Under the pieces are notes generated by a model. That model was not told the origin of the DNA. It made no database searches and saw only the letters and a list, made by a program, of their open reading frames with translations. A program made the position numbers and the translations under genes. A stretch of DNA of 38,639 nt. It comes from Bacteroidota bacterium. GTDB lineage: Bacteria > Bacteroidota > Bacteroidia > NS11-12g > UBA955. How positions within the stretch are numbered: the first letter of the stretch is position 1; every line of letters begins with the position of its first letter. Location: assembly GCA_027621365.1 (NCBI GenBank), contig JAQCBH010000019.1:1-38639 (forward strand), written 5' to 3'. Positions 24,773-33,567 of this stretch are shown one piece after another.

Positions 24773-25855
24773 TTAATTGTACTTGCCCTTGTACTTGTCT
24801 TTGATCTCACCGGCGATCGTTTTAAGCTCTTGCTCGCGATCCTTATCCATGATGACCAACACATCGCCAGAATCGACAACAACCAGGTTGTCAATGCCGT
24901 TGATGACCACCAAACGACCCGTATTCGAGTAGACGAGGGTATTTTGGGTGTTGTATATTTTCTGTGAAGTGCCGATTTGGGCATTGCCTTTTTCGTCCTT
25001 TTGACTCACGTCCCATAGGCTTTTCCAAGTACCCAGATCGCTCCAACCAAAGTTCGCAGGCAATACAAACACGTTCTTTTCCTTTTCCATGATGCCGTAG
25101 TCAATGCTGATGCTTGGGCAAAGGCTATAGGAGCGCTCCAAATCAACTTTGAAGGAACCGCTGCTGAAATCCAGACGGTCAAACTGTTCATAGATTTCAG
25201 GTAGGTGCTGTTCAAAACGATTCAAAATGGTCTTCAGGTTCCAGATGAAAATACCGGCATTCCACAAGAATTCGCCGCTGTCGATGAAGGTTCTGGCGAT
25301 TTCTTCAGTGGGTTTTTCGGTGAATGTCTTCACTGGGTAAATGCCATGTTCGACTTTGTCAGCATGAAACTGGATGTATCCGTAACCTGTATCGGGTCGG
25401 GTGGGCTTGATGCCCATTGTTAAAATGGCATCTTGTTGTTCGGCGAAGTGTAAGGCCTTGGCTGCATTTTCAATGAAAACCAATTCTTGGGTAATCAAAT
25501 GGTCTGAAGGGGCCACAATGCACACCGCATTAGGGTTTACATGTCGCAATTTAAAGGTGGCCAAGGCGATGCACGGTGCCGTATTGCGGGCTATGGGCTC
25601 TTCCAAGATGTTCTCAGAGGCCATGTTGGGAATGTGCTCTTTGACCAGGTCTACATAACTCTCGTTGGTGATGATGTAGATGTTCTCCCGTGGCACCAAA
25701 TGAGTGAATCGTCGATAGGTCTGGGCCAGCAAAGATTCTCCCGAGCCCATGATGTCCATGAACTGCTTGGGGAAACTCTTCTTGCTTACGGGCCAGAAGC
25801 GACTGCCAATGCCGCCAGCCATGATTAATACGTAGTGATTGGGATTGTGGGTCAT
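24773..25855 (-). CDS. manC: mannose-1-phosphate guanylyltransferase
   Basis: A 360-residue nucleotidyltransferase making GDP-mannose from mannose-1-phosphate and GTP for envelope polysaccharides. The N-terminal motif MAGGIGSRFWPVSKKSFPKQF is the pyrophosphorylase signature. The family's second landmark appears as FTEKPTEEIARTFIDSGEFLWNAGIFIW, and SIDYGIMEKEKNVFVLPANFGWSDLGTW is the sugar-binding segment. The length fits the short form without a fused isomerase domain. ATG 25855 overlaps the TGA of the upstream kdsD by 4 nt, so they form an operon. A hairpin terminator follows. Confidence 0.95.
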   Translation of the reverse strand: MTHNPNHYVLIMAGGIGSRFWPVSKKSFPKQFMDIMGSGESLLAQTYRRFTHLVPRENIYIITNESYVDLVKEHIPNMASENILEEPIARNTAPCIALATFKLRHVNPNAVCIVAPSDHLITQELVFIENAAKALHFAEQQDAILTMGIKPTRPDTGYGYIQFHADKVEHGIYPVKTFTEKPTEEIARTFIDSGEFLWNAGIFIWNLKTILNRFEQHLPEIYEQFDRLDFSSGSFKVDLERSYSLCPSISIDYGIMEKEKNVFVLPANFGWSDLGTWKSLWDVSQKDEKGNAQIGTSQKIYNTQNTLVYSNTGRLVVINGIDNLVVVDSGDVLVIMDKDREQELKTIAGEIKDKYKGKYN

Positions 25856-26817
25856 AGAATGCCTTCTAGGTAGAGGTCGTGCAAATGTACAACACCGCAA
25901 TAAACCCCTTGTTCAATGATGATCAGCTGGGTAATCTTTTTTTCTTGCATGATCGCAGCTGCTTCGAAGGCCAATTGATGGGCTTCCAGGCACGTGGGAT
26001 GCGGGCTCGCAATGTCAGCCGCATGAATGGAATCCAACTGGGTATGCTTTTCCAGCATGCGTCGCAAATCGCCATCGGTGATGATGCCCGTCACGCGATT
26101 TTGGTCGACTACAGCGGTCATTCCCAAGCGGTGTTGGGTCATTTCCAAGACGACTTGTTTCCACTCTGTTTGAGGGTCCACCTGAGGCTGAGTATTTCGT
26201 TTGGCTATATCGCCACAGGTCAAATAAAGGCGTTTGCCAAGCTGACCTCCGGGGTGATGCTGAGAGAATTCTTGGGCGCTGAAACCTCGCATGCGAAGCA
26301 GAGCAATGGCCAGGGCATCACCCATCATCATTTGAGCGCTTGTACTGGTGGTTGGAGCCAGGTTGTGCGGGCAGGCTTCTTTGTCAATGGTGGCGTTTAG
26401 CACGCAATCAGCTCCTTTGGCCAAGGGGCTATCGGTATTTCCTACCAAGGCAAAAAGTGGGTTTCCTCTAAGTTTCAGCAAGGGTAACAAGGCTTGTATT
26501 TCAGGGGTGTTTCCACTTTTTGAAATGGCCAATAAGCAATCGCTAGGTTGAACCATACCCAAATCTCCATGAATGGCATCTGCCGCGTGCATGAATAGGG
26601 CGGGTTGGCCGGTTGAGTTCAATGTCGCCACGATTTTTTGACCCACAATGGCACTTTTTCCAATACCCGTCACTACCAGTCTCCCTTGAGATTGGAGCAA
26701 GGTATCTATGGCCTTGGCAAAGTCTTCATCAATTTGCTGGGCCAAGGGTTCAAGGGATCGCCACTGGTCAACAATGGCTTCTTTTGCGATCGAAAGGATG
26801 CGGCTGGTATCACTCAT
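25852..26817 (-). CDS. kdsD: arabinose-5-phosphate isomerase (KdsD/KpsF family)
   Basis: A 321-residue protein. An N-terminal SIS domain (about 30-165) has LVVTGIGKSAIVGQKIVATLNSTG, HGDLGMV and ISKSGNTPEI. Two CBS motifs follow (about 200-320), with MTAVVDQNRVTGIITDGDLRR and ITQLIIIEQGVYCGVVHLHDL. It converts ribulose-5-phosphate to arabinose-5-phosphate for Kdo and lipopolysaccharide synthesis. The manC start overlaps its stop, linking two envelope-sugar enzymes. It is divergent from recQ. A TTTCTTTG box lies 15 nt before the ATG. Confidence 0.93.
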   Translation of the reverse strand: MSDTSRILSIAKEAIVDQWRSLEPLAQQIDEDFAKAIDTLLQSQGRLVVTGIGKSAIVGQKIVATLNSTGQPALFMHAADAIHGDLGMVQPSDCLLAISKSGNTPEIQALLPLLKLRGNPLFALVGNTDSPLAKGADCVLNATIDKEACPHNLAPTTSTSAQMMMGDALAIALLRMRGFSAQEFSQHHPGGQLGKRLYLTCGDIAKRNTQPQVDPQTEWKQVVLEMTQHRLGMTAVVDQNRVTGIITDGDLRRMLEKHTQLDSIHAADIASPHPTCLEAHQLAFEAAAIMQEKKITQLIIIEQGVYCGVVHLHDLYLEGIL

Positions 26818-26832
26818 GAGGACTTGTGACTA

Positions 26833-26840
26833 CAAAGAAA
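26833..26840 (-). promoter_or_regulatory. -7-like box for kdsD-manC
   Basis: Minus strand TTTCTTTG, one mismatch to TAnnTTTG, 15 nt before ATG 26817. Confidence 0.3.
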
Positions 26841-26927
26841 CCAAAATAAGGTCGTGCCGAACAGACTTTCTGTGTTATTTTTACCTGAGTTACAGCCAGT
26901 TTGGGTTCTAGGAATGCCCATTGCCAC

Positions 26928-29114
26928 ATGGAAAACACGTCTTCAGCCAGATCCTTCCTGAAAGAATTTTTCGGGTTTGATGCCTTTAAGGGCAATCAGG
27001 AGGCTGTAGTGAATTCCATTCTCAACAGCGAAGACAGCTTCGTCATCATGCCTACAGGTGCAGGGAAATCCCTTTGCTACCAGTTGCCTGCCTTGATGAT
27101 GGAGGGTACGGCCATTGTGATTAGCCCCCTGATTGCCTTGATGAAAAACCAGGTCGACAGCATTCGCGGTTTTTCCAAATCGGCGAGTATGGCTCATTTC
27201 ATCAATTCTTCTTTGAGCAAGTCGGAAATCGCCGGTGTAGTGCAGGATATGCTCAGCGGTGAAACCAAGTTGCTCTATGTAGCACCTGAAACCTTGAAGA
27301 AGGATGACACCCTTGAGCTGCTGAGCAAGGTGAAAATTTCTTTCGTGGCCGTTGATGAGGCTCACTGCATTTCTGAGTGGGGCCATGATTTCAGGCCGGA
27401 ATATCGCCGCATTCGCCAAATGGTAAAATCGATCGGTGATGTCCCCTTGTTGGCTTTGACCGCAACGGCAACTCCCAAGGTTCAGCAAGACATTCAAAAA
27501 AACCTCGGCATGCAGAATGCGCAGGTTTTCAAAAGTTCATTCAATCGGCCCAATTTGTACTATTCCATTCGCCCCAAAGGGAGAAAGGATGTGGTTCACA
27601 AAGAGATATTAGGGGTCATCAAAGCCCGATCCAACGAATCGGGTATCATCTACTGCCTTTCGCGAAAAAAGGTGGAGGAAATTGCCCAGATGCTGAAAGT
27701 GAATGGTATTTCAGCCTTGCCCTATCACGCCGGTTTGGAAGCCAAAGTTCGGGCTCAGCATCAGGATGCTTTCTTGATGGAAGAGTGCAACGTCATCGTG
27801 GCCACCATCGCCTTTGGAATGGGCATTGACAAACCCGATGTGCGCTTTGTGATTCACTACGATGTTCCCAAGAGTTTGGAGGGCTATTACCAAGAGACCG
27901 GCCGCGCGGGTCGTGATGGTTTGAAGGGAGATTGCTTTTTGTTTTACAACCCCAACGACATCGAAAAGTTGGAGAAATTTATGAAGGACAAGCCCGTGGC
28001 CGAGCAGGAAATTGGGCATTTGTTGATCAATGAAACAGCGGCTTTCGCTGAAAGTGCCCAGTGCCGTCGAAAATTGCTCCTGCATTACTTTGGAGAATCG
28101 TTTCAGCAATCGAATTGCAACGAAATGTGCGACAACTGCTCGCATCCGAAGGCAAAAACCCGAGTCGACTCCGATATGCAAGCCATGCTCAGCGTAGTCA
28201 AAGGTTTGAAAGGGGAATTTACGTTGACCCATTTGGTGCATTTGTGCATAGGCCAGCGCTCTGATACCGTCAAAGATTACGGCCACGATCAGCTGCCGGG
28301 TTTTGGCTTTGGAAGTAATAAAGACAAGTTGTTCTGGAAATCAATCGTGCGCCTGGCGCTGGTGGAGAATTTCCTGAAGAAGAACATTGAGCGCTATGGT
28401 TTGCTCAGCTTGAGCGCCAAAGGTGCTGAATACATAGAGGACCCCTACGCCCTGGAAATGGCCATCGATACGGAATTCCAAAACGTAAGCGAGGAGGCCT
28501 TCGAAAGCGTAAAACTGGATTCAGTTTCCGACCCCGTTTTGTTGCAGCATTTGAAGGATTTGCGTCGCAAAGTGGCCAAAGACAAGGGTTTGCCTCCTTA
28601 TGTGATTTTTGGTGACCCAAGCCTGGAAGATATGGCCACCAAGTATCCCATTAGTTTGGAGGAAATGGCCAACATCAGCGGGGTAGGTAAGAACAAGGCA
28701 CAGAAATTTGGTCAAGCCTTTGTGGATTACATTCAGGAGTATGTGGTAACGAATGAAATCGACCGCCCCTTTGAAATTGTTTTGAAAGGAAATGCTGAAA
28801 AGTCGGCCAAGCGAGTCAGCATCATTTTAAACATTGACAAGAAGATTGATCTGCCTGATATTGCCAAGCAATTGGGGATTTCTTTTGATAGCCTGATCGA
28901 TGAGATGGAACAAATTGTCGGCTCAGGTTCCAAACTAAACCTGCATTATTTCTTAGACCAATTCATGGAAGAAGAACTTTTACAAGAAGTATACGATTAT
29001 TTAAAATCATCAGAAGAAGATGATTTAGACAAAGCAAATCGCTATTTTGGTGGTGATTTCTCGATAGAGGAACTGCAGTTGATTCGCATTCAATTCATTT
29101 CAGATCATGGTTAA
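26928..29114 (+). CDS. recQ: ATP-dependent DNA helicase RecQ
   Basis: A 728-residue superfamily 2 helicase. Motif 0 is FGFDAFKGNQEAVVNSIL, motif I is MPTGAGKSLCYQLPA, motif II is DEAHCISEWGHDFRPEY with the RecQ aromatic loop, motif III is LTATATP, and motif VI is QETGRAGRDG. The RecQ zinc site uses CRRKLLLHYFGE and CNEMCDNC. A winged-helix domain follows. An HRDC domain lies near YPISLEEMANISGVGKNKAQKFG, and a further C-terminal helical tail of about 130 residues is present. It unwinds DNA in recombination and repair. ATG 26928 is the first ATG before the helicase motifs. The sigma-factor gene starts at or over its stop codon. Confidence 0.95.
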   Translation: MENTSSARSFLKEFFGFDAFKGNQEAVVNSILNSEDSFVIMPTGAGKSLCYQLPALMMEGTAIVISPLIALMKNQVDSIRGFSKSASMAHFINSSLSKSEIAGVVQDMLSGETKLLYVAPETLKKDDTLELLSKVKISFVAVDEAHCISEWGHDFRPEYRRIRQMVKSIGDVPLLALTATATPKVQQDIQKNLGMQNAQVFKSSFNRPNLYYSIRPKGRKDVVHKEILGVIKARSNESGIIYCLSRKKVEEIAQMLKVNGISALPYHAGLEAKVRAQHQDAFLMEECNVIVATIAFGMGIDKPDVRFVIHYDVPKSLEGYYQETGRAGRDGLKGDCFLFYNPNDIEKLEKFMKDKPVAEQEIGHLLINETAAFAESAQCRRKLLLHYFGESFQQSNCNEMCDNCSHPKAKTRVDSDMQAMLSVVKGLKGEFTLTHLVHLCIGQRSDTVKDYGHDQLPGFGFGSNKDKLFWKSIVRLALVENFLKKNIERYGLLSLSAKGAEYIEDPYALEMAIDTEFQNVSEEAFESVKLDSVSDPVLLQHLKDLRRKVAKDKGLPPYVIFGDPSLEDMATKYPISLEEMANISGVGKNKAQKFGQAFVDYIQEYVVTNEIDRPFEIVLKGNAEKSAKRVSIILNIDKKIDLPDIAKQLGISFDSLIDEMEQIVGSGSKLNLHYFLDQFMEEELLQEVYDYLKSSEEDDLDKANRYFGGDFSIEELQLIRIQFISDHG

Positions 29115-29115
29115 T

Positions 29116-29622
29116 ATGGAACAGGATATACAACTCTTCGAAAAAGTATTCAGACAGTATCGACCTGGTCTGCTGGCCTTTGCGCGGAATATTCTCAACG
29201 ACCATGAAGAAGCCGAAGAAGTGGTGCACGACATTTTTCTGTCTATTTGGGACAAGAGAGCCGATATGTTTAGTGATCCTGGTCTGAAGAGTTACTTGTT
29301 TAGGGCCGTCAAGAATCGCTGTTTGAATGTCTTGCGCAAGGCCAAACTGGACTTTGAGGAAATGCCCGATCAAGTCCCTGAAATCAATGGATCTACCTTA
29401 GCTTCTGATCTCATCGAGGCCAAGGAAACCGAGAAGTTACTCAATCATTTGATCGAGCAGCTACCCAAAAAGTGTAAACAGGCGTTCTTGCTGAGCCGGG
29501 TCGATGGATTGAGCCATAAAGAAGTAGCAGAAATTATGGACATTAGCACCAAAACGGTAGAGAATCAGATTGGCATCGCTTTGAAATTTTTCAAGGAAAA
29601 CCTCGGGCATCTACGAAACTAG
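29116..29622 (+). CDS. ECF RNA polymerase sigma factor (RpoE-like)
   Basis: A 168-residue sigma-70 family protein with only regions 2 and 4. Region 2 runs from LFEKVFRQYRPGLLAFARNIL through EAEEVVHDIFLSIWDKR and LKSYLFRAVKNRCLNVLRK. Region 4 is LPKKCKQAFLLSRVDGLSHKEVAEIMDISTKTVENQIGIALKFF, a clear helix-turn-helix of the Bacteroidota ECF (FecI-like) type. ATG 29116 is 1 nt after the recQ stop; an alternative ATG at 29107 overlaps recQ by 8 nt. No anti-sigma gene is next to it: downstream is convergent bshA. Pairing with the anti-sigma-like gene at the left edge, 29 kb away, is possible only by speculation. Confidence 0.92.
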   Translation: MEQDIQLFEKVFRQYRPGLLAFARNILNDHEEAEEVVHDIFLSIWDKRADMFSDPGLKSYLFRAVKNRCLNVLRKAKLDFEEMPDQVPEINGSTLASDLIEAKETEKLLNHLIEQLPKKCKQAFLLSRVDGLSHKEVAEIMDISTKTVENQIGIALKFFKENLGHLRN

Positions 29623-29643
29623 GGCCCTCCAGTCAGTTCGCGC

Positions 29644-30768
29644 TTATTCGGCCAATGCTTTCTCGTACAATTTGACGTACTGTCCCAACACGGAATTCAA
29701 ATCAAATCGTTGGGCTTGAGCCAAGGCGTGGGCCCGGAATTGCTTCAACTTATCTTCGTTTTGAAGCAAGTACAATGCTTTTTCGGCCATTTGATCTACA
29801 TCGCCTACATCGGCCAAGAATCCTGTTTCTCCTTCGATGTTGACTTCGGGCAAGCCGCCAGCATTTGAAGAAATGACGGGCACCTCGCAGGCCATGGCTT
29901 CTAAGGCGGCCAATCCAAAACTTTCGGTTTGAGAGGGCAAGAGGAACAAGTCACCAATGCTCAAGATCTCTTCAATGGCCTCTTGTTTGCCCAAGAAACT
30001 TACCTGATCACAGGTCTGCAAATCGCGGCACAGGCTTTCAATGTTGCTTCGCTCGGGGCCATCTCCAATCAAGAGCAAACGGGCTGGCATCTTGTCCAAT
30101 ACCTTGCGGAATACCTGTAAAACGTCTCCCACACGTTTGACTTTTCGAAAGTTGGAGGTATGGATGAGCACCTTTTCTCCATTGGGAGAAATGGCCTTTT
30201 TGAAGTGGTCTTTGGGCTTCTTGCTGAAGCGGTCAAAGTCTATGAAGTTGGGCACCACTTCAATGTCTCGGTTGACATGAAAATGGCTGTAGGTGTCGCG
30301 TTTCAAGCTCTCTGAAACAGCAGTCACTACATCGCTTTGGTTGATGGACCAACTCACCACGGGTTCGTAGCTGGCTTCCCGGCCTACCAAGGTGATGTCG
30401 GTGCCGTGAAGGGTCGTGATGACGGGTATTCGAATGCCCTCAAGAGCGAGAATGGCTTTGGCCATCAAAGCGGCTGAAGCATGGGGAATGGCATAGTGCA
30501 CATGCAACAACTGCAAGTGGGCTGATTTGACAATATCGACCATCTTGCCGGCCAAAGCGGTTTCGTAGGGGGCGTATTCAAACAGCGGATATTGGGGTAT
30601 GCTGACCTCGTGGTAGAAAATGCCCGGAGAGAAAAAGTCCAATCGTGCGGGCTGGTTGTAGGAAATGAAATGAACCTCGTGTCCTTCGCTGGCTAGGGCT
30701 TTCCCCAATTCGGTTGCCAAAACACCGCTTCCACCGAAGGTGGGATACAAGACAATTCCTATGCGCAT
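29644..30768 (-). CDS. bshA: N-acetyl-alpha-D-glucosaminyl L-malate synthase BshA
   Basis: A 374-residue GT4 glycosyltransferase. [22 protein letters not shown] at the N-terminus, [32 protein letters not shown] and [16 protein letters not shown] follow the BshA pattern closely. The donor site near the C-terminus is [34 protein letters not shown]. BshA joins UDP-GlcNAc to L-malate, the first step of bacillithiol synthesis; bshB and bshC are not in the window. ATG 30768 starts the Rossmann strand and follows a GAACTTTG box by 11 nt. It is divergent from tadA. Confidence 0.93.
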   Translation of the reverse strand: MRIGIVLYPTFGGSGVLATELGKALASEGHEVHFISYNQPARLDFFSPGIFYHEVSIPQYPLFEYAPYETALAGKMVDIVKSAHLQLLHVHYAIPHASAALMAKAILALEGIRIPVITTLHGTDITLVGREASYEPVVSWSINQSDVVTAVSESLKRDTYSHFHVNRDIEVVPNFIDFDRFSKKPKDHFKKAISPNGEKVLIHTSNFRKVKRVGDVLQVFRKVLDKMPARLLLIGDGPERSNIESLCRDLQTCDQVSFLGKQEAIEEILSIGDLFLLPSQTESFGLAALEAMACEVPVISSNAGGLPEVNIEGETGFLADVGDVDQMAEKALYLLQNEDKLKQFRAHALAQAQRFDLNSVLGQYVKLYEKALAE

Positions 30769-30779
30769 ACTTATCGTAA

Positions 30780-30787
30780 CAAAGTTC
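30780..30787 (-). promoter_or_regulatory. -7-like box for bshA
   Basis: Minus strand GAACTTTG, one mismatch to TAnnTTTG, 11 nt before ATG 30768. Confidence 0.4.
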
Positions 30788-30801
30788 CTGAAAAAATGGC
30801 G

Positions 30802-30809
30802 TAATCTCG
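30802..30809 (+). promoter_or_regulatory. -7-like box for tadA
   Basis: TAATCTCG has one mismatch to TAnnTTTG and lies 4 nt before ATG 30814. Confidence 0.25.
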
Positions 30810-30813
30810 CGTA

Positions 30814-31254
30814 ATGGAATTGTTCAGCGACGCGTATTTCATGCAGAAAGCCCTGGAATTGGCCCAACAGGCGGCCGATGAAGACGAAGTTCCCATTGGG
30901 GCGGTAGTGGTGCATGAACGGCGCATCGTGGGCAAGGGCTACAACCAGACCGAGCGATTGAAAGATGTGACCGCTCACGCTGAGATGTTGGCCATTACGG
31001 CTGCGGCCCAGTGTTTGGATACCAAGTTCTTGGATGAGTGCACCTTGTACGTGACCATCGAACCTTGTTCCATGTGTGCAGGAGCCATCTCCTGGGCGCG
31101 ATTATCCAAAATTGTGTACGGGGCTGGTGAACCCAAATTTGGGTATCAAGGCAAAACACCGGCGGCCATTGGGCCCAAAACGGAAGTGGTAGGCGGGGTT
31201 CTTGAAGAGGAATGCCGAGGCATCATGCAGGCCTTTTTCAAGGCCAAACGCTAA
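30814..31254 (+). CDS. tadA: tRNA-adenosine(34) deaminase / nucleoside deaminase
   Basis: A 146-residue zinc deaminase. The HAEMLAI motif supplies the first zinc ligand and catalytic Glu, and PCSMCAGAI supplies the two cysteines. DEVPIGAVVVHE and the length match TadA, which converts A34 to inosine in tRNA(Arg)ACG. A guanine or cytosine deaminase of the same fold is less likely. It is divergent from bshA and its stop overlaps the convergent lipoprotein stop by 4 nt. Confidence 0.88.
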   Translation: MELFSDAYFMQKALELAQQAADEDEVPIGAVVVHERRIVGKGYNQTERLKDVTAHAEMLAITAAAQCLDTKFLDECTLYVTIEPCSMCAGAISWARLSKIVYGAGEPKFGYQGKTPAAIGPKTEVVGGVLEEECRGIMQAFFKAKR

Positions 31255-32645
31255 CGGTATTCGTAACAACCCAAATCATTGGGTGCAGTACGGGCAAAGC
31301 CTGTGAGATCTTGTGCAACCGTAATGGTGCTGCTGCCCTTGTCAATGGCGGGAGATCCGGCTTGCAATCGGTAATTGCCCCCTAATGGGGCCTCAAACAA
31401 GGGGTCTTGGTTGAAGATGTGGTTGGAAGCAGGAAGGTATCCTCCGTCGTTACGCGTGCGAATCAAATTGAAACCGAAGTTCAAGGTAAAGGGAGCGCCA
31501 GCATCGGCGTCAAATTGAAGTTCCTCCCACTGAGGGCCTTCGACGATGCAATTGGTCATGCTGCACTGCATGGGCTCGGTAGAGACCACGCGGCCCAAAC
31601 CATCGCGCAGGCAATTGGTCAGGGCAAAGTGCCCCTTTTGGCGCGTGCCGATTCGACCGTTGTCAGCCATCGTGCAGTGTGTGAGGTTGTATTGACCGCC
31701 CAGCAGCCCCAAGAATGTATAAGTCCCGGCATCCGTAAACAGACAGTTGATGGCCTCGATTTTGGCATTGATTCCAGCCACACAGGCCTGGCCACAATAA
31801 CTCACCCTTGTGCTTTCCATGCGCAAGTTGTAGCCTCCGGCAATGGGCAAGGAGTCCACTCGAATGCCGACGTTGGCATTGCGAATGTCGCAGTGTTTCA
31901 ATATGCTGTTGCCTGAGTTGCGAAGCAGGTAAATGCCGCCCCATTGGTTGGGGAGAGAATCGGTTTTGTAAGAGGGAATATCGCCCCGAATGCGAATGGG
32001 AGCACCAGGACTGCCTTGCCAGTTCAATTGGCCCATGACGTAGAGAACCGTGCGGGCAGAGGCGTAAATCTGGACCCCGGGATCAATCGTAAAGGTGCAG
32101 TCTTGGCGAACCAGAACATCTCCTACGATCACATAAGGTTTGTCTGTCTTGCTCCAGCGGGTGTTACAGGGAAGTACAGAATCTTGAATGTAGTGGGCAT
32201 CCCAGCCCCATGCGCTCAAGATCACTCGTGATTCTCGGCCGCCGACTCGGGCCAAAATGGAATCCAGCACAATGGCGGGTTGGGTGTTGTTGTTGGGTTC
32301 CAAGCTGCACTGAACAAAGACAAACACCGAATCGCGCGGGGCTATTTCTATGCCTTGAATGGAAGGTCCCGCCACTCCATCTACGTTGATGCGAAAGGCA
32401 GAAGCACTGCCCCCAGCCAACTCAAAATCGGCCTTGACCCAGGCGTTTTCAGGGTTGCGAATGGAAATGATCTTGGTGACCGAAATGGGGTAGCTGCTAC
32501 CCGGCTTTTGGGTGAATAGGGTATCAAACCACAAGGTGTCGGTAGAGGGTTTGAGCGATACAGGCCCTTCGAGCCAGGGGTCTCTCTCGCAGCTCATGGC
32601 GATGAGGGATACCAAGGTCAATATGAACAGGGCCAGTTTTCTCAT
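31251..32645 (-). CDS. outer-surface/periplasmic lipoprotein with right-handed beta-helix
   Basis: A 464-residue protein with a lipoprotein signal (MRKLALFILTLVSLIAMSC, lipobox Cys19). An Ig-like N-terminal domain follows, about 20-140, with FDTLFTQKPGSS and NNTQPAIVLDSILA. A parallel beta-helix comes next (about 150-400), with recurring motifs such as GIYLLRNSGNSILKHCDIRNANVGIRV and CLFTDAGTYTFLG. The C-terminus DPLFEAPLGGNYRLQAGSPAIDKGSS...LGCYEYR matches the choice-of-anchor Q type domain common in Bacteroidota surface proteins. A function (pectate-lyase-like binding or structural) cannot be assigned; no catalytic residues were identified. ATG 32645 overlaps the rsgA stop by 4 nt, so it is the last gene of the six-gene run. 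Confidence 0.82.
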   Translation of the reverse strand: MRKLALFILTLVSLIAMSCERDPWLEGPVSLKPSTDTLWFDTLFTQKPGSSYPISVTKIISIRNPENAWVKADFELAGGSASAFRINVDGVAGPSIQGIEIAPRDSVFVFVQCSLEPNNNTQPAIVLDSILARVGGRESRVILSAWGWDAHYIQDSVLPCNTRWSKTDKPYVIVGDVLVRQDCTFTIDPGVQIYASARTVLYVMGQLNWQGSPGAPIRIRGDIPSYKTDSLPNQWGGIYLLRNSGNSILKHCDIRNANVGIRVDSLPIAGGYNLRMESTRVSYCGQACVAGINAKIEAINCLFTDAGTYTFLGLLGGQYNLTHCTMADNGRIGTRQKGHFALTNCLRDGLGRVVSTEPMQCSMTNCIVEGPQWEELQFDADAGAPFTLNFGFNLIRTRNDGGYLPASNHIFNQDPLFEAPLGGNYRLQAGSPAIDKGSSTITVAQDLTGFARTAPNDLGCYEYR

Positions 32646-33565
32646 GCAAACATGTCTTCTTCGTTGAGCATGCTCAAGTATGAATGATAACGCTCGGAAG
32701 GCAGGGTTTCGTTTTTCAAATCTTCCAGAACCGCGCAACCGGGTTCGTTGATGTGCTGGCAGTCGTTGAATCGGCAGCGAGGCAATCTTGACCTTAATTC
32801 CGGCATGTATTGGGCCAGCTCGTTTTTGGGTATGTCGACTACTCCGAAATCTCGAATTCCAGGCGTGTCAATGATTTGTGTGCCATCACTCAAAGGAAAC
32901 AATTCAGCAAAAGTGGTGGTGTGCTTACCTTTTTCATGGTGGTCAGAAATGGCGCCTACCCGGGCCTGAGCTTCAGGGAACAAGCGGTTCAACAAGGTGC
33001 TCTTTCCAACTCCTGAGTGGCCGGCGAATAAAACTCGTTTTCCCCTCATGTGTTCCAACAAAGGGTCTAGTCCATGTTCTTGGGTAGCGCTGCCCCAGAG
33101 CATGGTGGCCTCACTTTCTCGGTAAACTTGGTTGATGTCTTGGCTGAACTCTTCGCCTGCCTGCCCTAGCAAATCCATCTTGTTGAAAAAGACGATGGCC
33201 GGGACTTTGTAGGCCTGGCAGATCAACAGAAATCGATCGATGAACCCCATCGAAGTTCGGGGAGCTACCAAAGAGGCAACCAATACAGCTGCGTCCAAGT
33301 TGCAGGCCAAGATTTGGCGTCGAGCACTGCTCTTGTTGGCCCTTCGAATGATCCAGTTTTTGCGGTCGTCGACGGCCTTGATTTGGGCTGTTTGGGCGAA
33401 GTTGGGATCGGGTTCCATTTCTACTGAATCGCCCACAGCCACCGGGTTGGAGGTGTCGGATATTTGAAGCCTGAGTTTGCCGCGTATGCGCGCTTGCCAC
33501 AAATCTCCGTCATCGCTGAGTACTTGGTACCAGGAGCCGGTTGATTTGATGACAAGACCTTTCAT
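32642..33565 (-). CDS. rsgA: ribosome small-subunit-dependent GTPase RsgA
   Basis: A 307-residue circularly permuted GTPase that helps mature the 30S subunit. An N-terminal OB domain (MKGLVIKSTGSWYQVL) is followed by G motifs in permuted order: FFNKMDLL (G4), GHSGVGKSTLLNRL (G1) and DTPGIRDFG (G3). The zinc motif CRFNDCQHINEPGC has the CX4CXHX5C spacing. ATG 33565 is 2 nt after the metF stop. Its stop overlaps the lipoprotein start. Confidence 0.96.
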   Translation of the reverse strand: MKGLVIKSTGSWYQVLSDDGDLWQARIRGKLRLQISDTSNPVAVGDSVEMEPDPNFAQTAQIKAVDDRKNWIIRRANKSSARRQILACNLDAAVLVASLVAPRTSMGFIDRFLLICQAYKVPAIVFFNKMDLLGQAGEEFSQDINQVYRESEATMLWGSATQEHGLDPLLEHMRGKRVLFAGHSGVGKSTLLNRLFPEAQARVGAISDHHEKGKHTTTFAELFPLSDGTQIIDTPGIRDFGVVDIPKNELAQYMPELRSRLPRCRFNDCQHINEPGCAVLEDLKNETLPSERYHSYLSMLNEEDMFA

Positions 33566-33567
33566 GC

